A DNA stretch of 64,000 nt from Marinoscillum luteum. Lineage in GTDB: Bacteria; Bacteroidota; Bacteroidia; Cytophagales; Cyclobacteriaceae. Positions 1 through 6,825 of this stretch are shown piece after piece. The notes beneath the pieces are model-generated. The model was not told where the DNA came from, made no database searches, and saw only the letters and a list, made by a program, of their open reading frames with translations. Where the stretch lies: contig NZ_JBIPKE010000014.1 of the NCBI RefSeq assembly GCF_044005705.1, positions 310,001 through 374,000 of the forward strand. Reading direction: 5' to 3'. The first letter of the stretch is position 1, and the number at the start of each line of letters is the position of its first letter. A program made the position numbers and the translations under genes.

Positions 1-1
1 C

Positions 2-1537
2 TCTCCAATTTATGATCATTTTGATTCACCGGTTTATTCCTTTTTGGCGGATCGTGAGGGAAGACTGTGGGTAGGTACCGGCAAGGGCATCTATCTGGTG
101 AGCCCCAATGAGGCTTACCATCTTTCCAAAACCAACGGGTTGGCCGGAAATGAAGTCAATAGAAATGCATTGGTCCTTTCTAGAAATGGCAAAATCCTTG
201 TAGGGACAGATGAGGGAATATCCATTTATGACCCAAGAGCAATCCCTGAACTCCCGGTACCCAAAATAGAATACCTCGGTGCCACAGTAAATGGTACCCC
301 AACCTCATCTCAAAGTTTCGACCACTCAGAAAACAATATTCGATTTCAATACCGCTCCGTCTCCTTTTACGACGAAGAGCATATTAACTATCGGTTAAAG
401 CTGGATGGACTGGAAGACCAATGGCAGCATATTCCTTTTTACAACCAGCACACTATCCTGTACTCCAACCTGAAACCAGGAACCTATCAGTTCATGGTAC
501 AAGCGAGAATAGGAAATGGAGGCTGGAGCCCGACAGCAACCAGCCCGGTACTGACCGTAAAGTCAGCATTCTACGACAACAGCTGGTTCAGAGTAGGGGT
601 ACTCATCCTGGTAATTCTGCTTACTTTATTCTTAGCACGACTCAGAAGCCGTACCCTCAAATCAAGAAACGAACTCTTACAGGCTCGGGTACAGGAAAAA
701 ACCCGAGAGCTCAAGAATCAAAACAGCCGCCTGATGAAGACCATCAAAGAGCTAAAATCTGCCCAGGGACAGCTGATCCAATCAGAAAAACTCGCCTCAA
801 TGGGTCACCTCACTGCCGGTATTGCCCATGAACTCAACAATCCTCTCAACTACATACGTGGGGGTGCTGAGTGCATTATGAAAAATCTGGAGGAGCTCAA
901 GCATCTGCAACTTCAGCTTCATGCCAAAGAAAGTGAACCAGCACTCCTGGCAGAATACCAGATGCTCATGGATGACAGCAATCAGCTGGCCCAATCCATT
1001 CTTAATGGCGCCTCCAAAAGCACCGACATTGTGAAAAGTCTGAGCTCCTTCACCGCAGACTCTCAAAATTTTTACTCTTTCACAGACTTGCAGAAGGAAG
1101 TAGACACCTCTCTGACATTGCTCAATAATCAGATCGGCTTTCGCATCACCATCAATAAGATGTTTGGTAATATTCCGCCTATAGAGTGCTATCCTGCCAA
1201 AATCAATCAACTCCTAGTCAACCTCCTGATGAATGCCGTGCAAGCCATAGAGCATGAAGGCGAAATCACCATCAGGTACTATAGAAAAGATGATAAGAGA
1301 ATAGGGCTGGAAATTTCGGATGACGGAGTAGGAATCCCTCAGGACTTACAAGAGCAGGTCTTTGAACCCTTCTTTACCACCAAAGATACCAACCCCGGCC
1401 TTGGACTGGCCATTGTGAAATCTATCGTACAGGAGCACCATGGTAGCATCAAGCTAGACTCCAAACCCGGAAAAGGGACTAAGGTGAGGATTTTTCTCCC
1501 GGTAAACCAGACAGCCCATCCGGAACTTGAACTATAG
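2..1537 (+). CDS. Hybrid propeller-type sensor histidine kinase, 5' truncated
   Basis: The reading frame is open to the left edge, so the N-terminus is missing. The visible part starts inside a two-component-regulator beta-propeller repeat (WVGTGKGIYLV-like, then ILVGTDEGISIYD). A Y_Y_Y domain follows at about residues 85-185 of the visible protein. Next come one membrane segment (VGVLILVILLTLFLA), a coiled coil, and a HisKA-like domain whose phospho-acceptor His lies in GIAHELNNPLN. The ATPase domain shows the N box (NLLMNAVQAI), G1 (DDGVGIP), F box (FEPFFTTK) and G2 (GLGLAIVKSI). The family senses a periplasmic ligand through the propeller and phosphorylates a response regulator. It ends at the C-terminus without a fused receiver or AraC domain. 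The signal and partner are unknown; no regulator gene is adjacent. Confidence 0.9.
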   Translation, partial: SPIYDHFDSPVYSFLADREGRLWVGTGKGIYLVSPNEAYHLSKTNGLAGNEVNRNALVLSRNGKILVGTDEGISIYDPRAIPELPVPKIEYLGATVNGTPTSSQSFDHSENNIRFQYRSVSFYDEEHINYRLKLDGLEDQWQHIPFYNQHTILYSNLKPGTYQFMVQARIGNGGWSPTATSPVLTVKSAFYDNSWFRVGVLILVILLTLFLARLRSRTLKSRNELLQARVQEKTRELKNQNSRLMKTIKELKSAQGQLIQSEKLASMGHLTAGIAHELNNPLNYIRGGAECIMKNLEELKHLQLQLHAKESEPALLAEYQMLMDDSNQLAQSILNGASKSTDIVKSLSSFTADSQNFYSFTDLQKEVDTSLTLLNNQIGFRITINKMFGNIPPIECYPAKINQLLVNLLMNAVQAIEHEGEITIRYYRKDDKRIGLEISDDGVGIPQDLQEQVFEPFFTTKDTNPGLGLAIVKSIVQEHHGSIKLDSKPGKGTKVRIFLPVNQTAHPELEL

Positions 1538-1557
1538 TGGATCCAACTTTCAGTAAT

Positions 1558-1578
1558 TTATTTGTACCCGGAGCGGGA
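1558..1578 (-). repeat. tRNA-Leu 3'-end remnant (fragment 1)
   Basis: These 21 bases are identical to 2012-2032, the 3' end of the intact tRNA-Leu gene plus a few bases of its 3' flank. The copy stops abruptly at 1578. In the intact gene the next bases are exactly those found in the second fragment at 1933-1955. The inclusion of flanking sequence is typical of recombination or integration at a tRNA 3' end. Confidence 0.8.
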
Positions 1579-1591
1579 GGTTGCGCGCCCC

Positions 1592-1609
1592 GCTTGAACC
1601 GGATCAAGC
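1592..1609. repeat. Short inverted repeat after the kinase gene
   Basis: GCTTGA (1592-1597) and TCAAGC (1604-1609) form a 6-bp stem with a 6-base loop, 55 bases after the kinase stop codon. There is no T run, so it is at best a weak terminator. The bases GCTTGAACC (1592-1600) recur at 1932-1940, flanking the repeat element between them. Confidence 0.4.
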
Positions 1610-1723
1610 AATATTTGTGTGGGCTAACTCTATATAGTTATATTTTGCTAAACCCAATTAATCTAGTTTGAATTCAGAAAATTAGGGGTGTAAAGGCGGG
1701 CGGGCCATCCAAGGCAAGTGTGA

Positions 1724-1835
1724 ATCGTTTTGACTCCAATAATTCCTAAAAAAAGCCCAAACACAATGAGTCAAAATGATTTTTTGCGTTGGTGCCTTTT
1801 CTTTTGCTTCGTTTTCTTTGGGCAAGCAAAGAAAA
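1724..1835. repeat. REP-like element with two hairpins
   Basis: Two strong stems lie in tandem. The first pairs 1724-1736 with 1768-1780 (13 bp, one mismatch). The second pairs TTTTCTTTG (1812-1820) with CAAAGAAAA (1827-1835) around a 6-base loop. There is no credible coding sequence. Sequences built around this CTTTGGGCAAGCAAAG palindrome recur in intergenic regions of many bacterial genomes, as I recall, so this is probably a genome-wide dispersed repeat. Confidence 0.6.
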
Positions 1836-1932
1836 TGAAGGGTAAGTAGCCAATTAGTTGGATTGAGTCATAAGAGATGTCAGATTACGGATCACTATCC
1901 ACCTTTAACACAATCTCCCCACAAGCTTATTG

Positions 1933-1955
1933 CTTGAACCCGCACGACCTTTAAG
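1933..1955 (-). repeat. tRNA-Leu internal remnant (fragment 2)
   Basis: These 23 bases are identical to 2033-2055 of the intact tRNA-Leu gene (T arm and variable arm). Together with 1558-1578 they reconstitute a continuous 44-base copy of the 3' half of the tRNA, now separated by 354 bases holding the hairpin element. Confidence 0.8.
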
Positions 1956-1984
1956 ATCATGCTCCAATATCTTCTCCTTAAAAC

Positions 1985-2013
1985 CAAAAAAGCGATCCAT
2001 TCCTGAATCGCTT
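1985..2013 (-). terminator. Terminator of the tRNA operon
   Basis: AAGCGAT (1990-1996) pairs with ATCGCTT (2007-2013). Read on the minus strand, the stem is followed by a T run (complement of 1986-1990). It lies 5 bases beyond the 3' end of the mature tRNA-Leu, so it should end the tRNA-Gly/tRNA-Leu transcript. Confidence 0.75.
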
Positions 2014-2018
2014 ATTTG

Positions 2019-2104
2019 TACCCGGAGCGGGACTTGAACCCGCACGACCTTTAAGGGTCACAGGATTTTAAGTCCTGCGTGTCTACCAATTCCACCATCC
2101 GGGC
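2019..2104 (-). tRNA. tRNA-Leu (anticodon TAA)
   Basis: The reverse complement folds as an 86-nt class II tRNA. The acceptor stem is GCCCGGA/TCCGGGT with discriminator A. The anticodon loop reads ACTTAAAAT with TAA at the centre. It has a long variable arm and a GGTTCAAGTCC T loop. CCA is not encoded. It is probably co-transcribed with the tRNA-Gly upstream. Two broken partial copies lie just downstream. Confidence 0.95.
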
Positions 2105-2172
2105 GACACTGACTACTTCTCGGTAGCCCTAAAACACAAAGTCCCGGCCCGAAAGCTTCGGGTCAGGACCTG

Positions 2173-2245
<73 letters not shown>

Positions 2246-2677
2246 TTATCCCTTTCGTTCTAAGGGACTGCAAATTTAACAGATGATGAATTAATTGCAA
2301 GATGATGAATTAAAATATTTTACCTGAATTTAAAACGGTCCTCATCTCACTGCCGGATCGTAGCCTCCTTCCACCGTGATTGTACACCGTTTATGCTTGA
2401 TGGGCTCCGCTGAGCAACACTTTATCAGACCAGCGTCATGCGCCACACAGTAAATACGCATATTCAAATAGTTCAATTTTCAATTAGATACTCAATCCTT
2501 TTACACATGGCTTCATATTGCAGATTCTTGAATAGCAGAATATTAAACTGCGTTTTTGGCAAAATGGGTAGCTAATATTTTACAGTTTCTCGAAAATTAT
2601 CAATAAAACACTTTTTATTTAAGAAATTGTTATTAAATTGTTTTGATTCCAATCAACCTATAATAGTACAACCAACC
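2246..2677. other. Gene-free AT-rich stretch
   Basis: About 430 bases between tRNA-Gly and the next gene. It contains a tandem repeat of GATGATGAATTA near 2282-2312 and otherwise no clear hairpin, RNA or promoter match. The promoters of the divergent tRNA operon and of the small plus-strand gene must lie here. Confidence 0.5.
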
Positions 2678-2902
2678 ATGTACCAACCTGATAAAATTGC
2701 CTTGGATCACGAGTATGTGATTTCTACTTTCTCAGTCGAAGAATTGAGAGCGGGCCTGGAGTGCTCTTTGAGAGTAAAGCGTCATCTTGAAAGACATGTA
2801 CGAATCGATTCTAAAGTTCGCTACATGAATAACCTGGATGTGCTCAATCAGATCATTTATCAGTACGAAGAAGCGCTGACCAAGTACAAATTAGCTCAGT
2901 GA
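2678..2902 (+). CDS. Small hypothetical protein, 74 aa
   Basis: Not recognised. The frame is open from 2627, but the upstream start would be a rare codon, and the ATG at 2678 gives a compact charged protein starting MYQPDKIALDHEY. It has no signal peptide, membrane segment or cysteine pair. The composition suggests a helical cytoplasmic protein (VSTFSVEEL..., RVKRHLERHVRI, NQIIYQYEEALTKY). It stands alone and converges with mutS, whose stop is 9 bases away. Real coding is likely from composition and the lack of any other candidate, but function is unknown. Confidence 0.6.
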   Translation: MYQPDKIALDHEYVISTFSVEELRAGLECSLRVKRHLERHVRIDSKVRYMNNLDVLNQIIYQYEEALTKYKLAQ

Positions 2903-2911
2903 GCTTTCGTG

Positions 2912-5527
2912 CTAAGATTTTGATCCCTTCAGCTGCTCCTTCATTTCATTCACTTTGAGCAGTGCCTCCACTGGTGAGATGGTGTTGATGTCTATCTCAC
3001 GGAGCATTTTCATTACTTTTTCAAACCTGGGGTCAGACTCAAATAAATTGAGTTGAAACTGGCTACTGGGTACCTCCGCCAACTTTTCTTTTTCATTCTC
3101 TGAAAGCTTATCTGCCTCAAGGTGCTTCAGTATGGTATTGGCCCGGATCACTACCTGATTGGGCATACCCGCTAGCTGAGCCACGTGAATACCGAAGCTA
3201 TGCTCGCTGCCTCCAGCTTGTAATTTTCTGATGAAAATGATCTTATTCTCCAGCTCCTTTACTGCTACATTGAAGTTTTTTACCCTGGGCAAATCATTGG
3301 TCAGCTCATTGAGCTCATGATAGTGCGTAGCAAAAAGGGTTTTGGCCTTGTACTGTGGGTGGTTGTGCAAAAACTCCACGATGGACCAGGCGATGGAAAT
3401 ACCATCGTAAGTACTCGTGCCCCTCCCGATTTCATCCATCAGTACCAAAGAGCGGTTGCTCAGGTTGTTCAAAATGCTGGCGGTCTCGGTCATCTCCACC
3501 ATAAAGGTAGATTCCCCCCGAGAAAGATTATCCGAAGCGCCCACCCGGGTGAATACTTTATCCACCAAACCAATACGGGCATATCCGGCAGGGACGAAAC
3601 TCCCCATCTGAGCCATGAGTACAATAAGAGCTGTCTGTCGCAGTAGAGCTGACTTTCCAGCCATGTTAGGTCCGGTAATAATCATGATCTGCTGAGACTC
3701 ATCATCAAGGAAGACATCATTGGGAATATAATCCTCCTCTGGCGGCATATTCTGCTCAATCACGGGATGACGACCCGCTTTAATGTCGAGTGAAAACTCC
3801 TCACTCATGGTCGGCCGCACGTAATTGTTTCGTTTGGCCAAAAAAGCAAACGCCGTGAGGCAATCCAAAGCTGCAATCACCCTTGCGTTTTGCTGGATGA
3901 GTTCGATATACTCCATGGCAAAAGACACCAGTTCCTGATAAAGCCTCAGCTCTATGACAAAAATCTGACTCTCGGCATTCAGAATCTTTTCCTCGTAGAC
4001 TTTCAGCTCCTCGGTGATGTATCGCTCAGCATTGACCAAAGTCTGCTTCCGAATCCATTCTTCCGGCACCTTATCTTTATGGGAGTTGGTCACTTCCAAA
4101 TAATAGCCAAAGACCTTGTTGTAGGCAATTTTCAGCGAGCTGATGCCGGTGCGTTCAGTTTCTCTTTCCTGAATCCCTTTGAGGTAATCTTTACCTGAAA
4201 AGGCCATTTTCCGAAGTTCGTCCAGCTCATCATTTACGCCTTCTTTCAGGATATTTCCCTGATTGGGGTTGATGGGGGCATCCTCCTTGATACTATCCTC
4301 GATGTGCTCCAGCAGAGCTTCACAGTCGTTGAGCTGGTCGAGGTATTGTTTGAATATTGAACTGTCAGAAGTCTTCAGTCGATCTTTGATCGGTTTCACC
4401 TGAGAAAGACTCCTTTTGAGCTGCACCATTTCCCTCGGGTTGATCCTACCCGTGGCCACTTTCGAGATCAGTCGCTCAAGATCCCCGATTTGTTTGAGGT
4501 GACCACTCACTTCATTGAGGGTTTCCTCTTCACTCATAAAAGCCTCCACCGTCAGATGGCGACGCTCTATCTGCTCCTTGTTCTTGAGTGGCAGCACCAT
4601 CCATTTTCGCAACAAGCGACTGCCCATGGGGGTCTGCGTATTGTCCAGAATATCAATCAGTGCGGTACCATCTCCCTGACTGGGCTGTATCAACTCCAGG
4701 TTGCGGATAGTAAACTTATCCAGCCACACATACTGCTGCTCGTCTATGCGAGAGAGTTGTCCGATGTGCTTGACTTCCTTGTGCTCAGTCTCCTCCAGGT
4801 AAAAAAGAATGGCCCCGGCAGCAATGATCCCAGACCTCATTTCCTCTACTCCATAACCCTTCAGATTAGCAGTATTGAAGTGGCGGGTGAGCTTTTCATA
4901 CCCATACTCCTCACTGAAAATCCAATCCTCCAGATGAAAGTTGATATAATCTTTACCAAACGCCTTTTCGAAACGCTCCCTTTCGGATTTTGAGAATAGA
5001 ATCTCAGACGGCTGAAACCCCTGCACCAGTTTTTCCACATAGTCAGGATTGCCCTGAGCCACTAAAAACTCACCAGTGGACAAGTCCAGAAAAGAAACCC
5101 CGCAGGTATTTTCACCATAGTGAATGGCCGCCAGAAAATTGTTGCGCTTTTGCTCCAGCACATTGTCATTCAGCGACAAACCGGGAGTCACAAGCTCCGT
5201 AACACCTCTTTTCACTATTCCCTTGACACTCTTGGGGTCTTCCAACTGATCACAGATGGCCACCCTGTTGCCGGCTCGCACCAGTCGGGGCAGGTATACG
5301 TCCAATGAATGGTGCGGAAAACCGGCTAATTCGATATGAGAGGCCGATCCGTTGGCTCTTTTGGTGAGCACAATCTCCAGGATTTTGCTGGCTTTGATGG
5401 CATCCTCTCCAAATGTCTCATAGAAATCCCCCACCCGAAAAAGCAACAACGCTCCGGGGTACCGTGCCTTGATGGCATTGTACTGTTTCATCAATGGAGT
5501 CTCAGAAGGTTTTGCGGATTTCGCCAT
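2912..5527 (-). CDS. mutS: DNA mismatch repair ATPase MutS
   Basis: Recognises mispaired bases and small loops and, on ATP binding, forms a sliding clamp that recruits MutL. The protein is 871 aa, the usual length. The mismatch-wedging Phe-x-Glu motif is F35-Y-E37. The Walker A motif at about residue 617 reads GPNMAGKSA, an Ala/Ala variant of GPNMGGKST that I recall as normal in Bacteroidota. The Walker B region is LVLMDEIGRGTSTYDG, followed by the ATHYHEL switch. The ATG at 5527 was chosen over an in-frame TTG 14 codons upstream. It is divergent from the SpoU-type methyltransferase, with 62 bp between them. Confidence 0.97.
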   Translation of the reverse strand: MAKSAKPSETPLMKQYNAIKARYPGALLLFRVGDFYETFGEDAIKASKILEIVLTKRANGSASHIELAGFPHHSLDVYLPRLVRAGNRVAICDQLEDPKSVKGIVKRGVTELVTPGLSLNDNVLEQKRNNFLAAIHYGENTCGVSFLDLSTGEFLVAQGNPDYVEKLVQGFQPSEILFSKSERERFEKAFGKDYINFHLEDWIFSEEYGYEKLTRHFNTANLKGYGVEEMRSGIIAAGAILFYLEETEHKEVKHIGQLSRIDEQQYVWLDKFTIRNLELIQPSQGDGTALIDILDNTQTPMGSRLLRKWMVLPLKNKEQIERRHLTVEAFMSEEETLNEVSGHLKQIGDLERLISKVATGRINPREMVQLKRSLSQVKPIKDRLKTSDSSIFKQYLDQLNDCEALLEHIEDSIKEDAPINPNQGNILKEGVNDELDELRKMAFSGKDYLKGIQERETERTGISSLKIAYNKVFGYYLEVTNSHKDKVPEEWIRKQTLVNAERYITEELKVYEEKILNAESQIFVIELRLYQELVSFAMEYIELIQQNARVIAALDCLTAFAFLAKRNNYVRPTMSEEFSLDIKAGRHPVIEQNMPPEEDYIPNDVFLDDESQQIMIITGPNMAGKSALLRQTALIVLMAQMGSFVPAGYARIGLVDKVFTRVGASDNLSRGESTFMVEMTETASILNNLSNRSLVLMDEIGRGTSTYDGISIAWSIVEFLHNHPQYKAKTLFATHYHELNELTNDLPRVKNFNVAVKELENKIIFIRKLQAGGSEHSFGIHVAQLAGMPNQVVIRANTILKHLEADKLSENEKEKLAEVPSSQFQLNLFESDPRFEKVMKMLREIDINTISPVEALLKVNEMKEQLKGSKS

Positions 5528-5589
5528 CCTGTGGATTGGTGGTAGTTTTGAATCGAAATTAGATAGCAATATTAAGGAAAGACAAGCGC

Positions 5590-6123
5590 ATGAGAAAACT
5601 TAAAAACGAGGAGCTGGGCAGGATGGAACAAGAAGAGTTTCAACAATCCAAAAAACTCAACGCCTGTATCGTTCTGGATGACATCCGCAGCATGAATAAC
5701 ATCGGCAGTGCATTCAGAACCTCCGATGCCTTTCGCGTGGAGAAAATCCATCTCTGTGGGATCACTGCCCAGCCGCCCCACCGCGATATCAACAAAACCG
5801 CCCTGGGAGCAACGGATACCGTGAGCTGGGAGTACCATGAAAAAATCTCAGAACTCATCCCACAACTAAAGGCTCAGGGTTATCACATTGTCTCGGTGGA
5901 ACAAGCCGATAAAAGCACCTCTTTGCTAGAGTTTGCACCCAGTAAAGACCAGCGGTATGCCTTTGTTTTTGGTAATGAAGTTTTTGGAGTCAATGACGAA
6001 GTAATCAAAAGTTCAGACATGGTATTGGAGATCCCTCAATACGGCACCAAGCATTCGCTAAACATTTCAGTAAGCCTAGGCATTGTCATTTGGGATTTTG
6101 TGTCGAAATCAGGTGCCCTTTAG
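5590..6123 (+). CDS. TrmH/SpoU-family RNA 2'-O-methyltransferase
   Basis: A 177-aa single-domain SPOUT methyltransferase, presumed to transfer a methyl group from S-adenosylmethionine to a ribose 2'-OH in tRNA or rRNA. The three SpoU motifs are visible: motif 1 NNIGSAFRTSDAF (about residues 37-49), motif 2 FGNEVFGV (about 132), and motif 3 IPQYGTKHSLNISVSLG (about 152-168), which form the knotted cofactor site. There is no N-terminal L30e-like RNA-binding domain, so substrate identity (tRNA G18 or an rRNA site) cannot be read from the sequence. It shares the divergent promoter region with mutS. Confidence 0.9.
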   Translation: MRKLKNEELGRMEQEEFQQSKKLNACIVLDDIRSMNNIGSAFRTSDAFRVEKIHLCGITAQPPHRDINKTALGATDTVSWEYHEKISELIPQLKAQGYHIVSVEQADKSTSLLEFAPSKDQRYAFVFGNEVFGVNDEVIKSSDMVLEIPQYGTKHSLNISVSLGIVIWDFVSKSGAL

Positions 6124-6150
6124 ATCATCGGCCTACGATGAAGAAGCATC

Positions 6151-6483
6151 ATGAATTCAGATAGCATTCACTATTTTTGTGACATGTTGCAGTTAGATTC
6201 ACATATAGAAAAAGTTATAAAAGCTTGCCAGGACCATCATGTTGATAAAATGTATTTGATTGGTTCAGCAGTGGATCATTCATTTAATAACGAGAGTGAT
6301 GTGGATTTTCTCGTCACATTTGAACCCTTCGAAAGAGCTCAATATTTTACAAATTTCATTCACCTCAAATCCACCTTAGAAACGGTATTCAAAAGAAAAG
6401 TTGACCTTCTGGAAGCACAAAATCTTCGCAATCCCATCCTAATCAGATCCATTGAGCGGTCTAAAAGACTAATATATGGATGA
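6151..6483 (+). CDS. MntA-like nucleotidyltransferase antitoxin
   Basis: A 110-aa minimal nucleotidyltransferase. The signature GS...S-D-V-D-F at about residues 35-50 supplies the nucleotide-binding Gly-Ser and the two metal-binding Asp. A third acidic position is likely in KVDLLEA (about residue 90). In the characterised MntA/HepT systems the antitoxin AMPylates the HEPN toxin on a tyrosine, and this protein has the residues needed. It overlaps the HEPN gene by 8 bases, the usual toxin-antitoxin arrangement. The pair is visibly richer in A+T than mutS or the receptor gene beside it, suggesting horizontal gain. Confidence 0.85.
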   Translation: MNSDSIHYFCDMLQLDSHIEKVIKACQDHHVDKMYLIGSAVDHSFNNESDVDFLVTFEPFERAQYFTNFIHLKSTLETVFKRKVDLLEAQNLRNPILIRSIERSKRLIYG

Positions 6484-6823
6484 ACGGATTTTAAAATGGC
6501 TTTATGATGTAGACCTGGCTATCTCAGAAATTGATAGTTTCTTTGAGAACCAACCTAAAGATTTCATTGAATACAAGAAAAATTTAATGCTCAAAAGGGC
6601 CGTAGAAAGGAATTTGGAAATAATCGGGGAGGCGGTCAATAGGATCATTAAACGGGACAGCTCTTTCGAAAACATTATTGACGATGCCAGAAATATAATT
6701 GGTATGAGAAATCAGGTCATTCATGCTTATGACAACATCTCCGATGAAAATGTTTGGGCAATTCTGATTAATCATCTTCCCGCTCTCAAAAACAGTGTTA
6801 AAGGCCTAATTAGTAATTACTGA
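6476..6823 (+). CDS. HEPN-domain toxin (HepT/DUF86 family)
   Basis: A 115-aa all-helical protein with the HEPN RNase motif R-x4-H-x-Y (RNQVIHAY, about residues 81-88). Its Tyr is the position modified by MntA antitoxins in characterised pairs. The helix NLEIIGEAVNRI upstream is typical of DUF86. HEPN toxins of this group cleave RNA, with tRNA reported for one system. Its start lies inside the 3' end of the MntA gene, so the two are translationally coupled. It converges with the TonB receptor gene, only 2 bases apart. Both catalytic residues are intact, so the toxin looks functional. Confidence 0.87.
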   Translation: MDERILKWLYDVDLAISEIDSFFENQPKDFIEYKKNLMLKRAVERNLEIIGEAVNRIIKRDSSFENIIDDARNIIGMRNQVIHAYDNISDENVWAILINHLPALKNSVKGLISNY

Positions 6824-6825
6824 TT

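Noticed and set aside
797..1210. Minus-strand open frame opposite the histidine kinase
   Set aside because: Antisense to the HisKA and ATPase domains; no recognisable protein.
4490..4993. Long open frame on the plus strand opposite mutS (167 codons), with several shorter ones beside it
   Set aside because: Lies wholly antisense to conserved mutS domains; composition is mirror-like and no motif is present.
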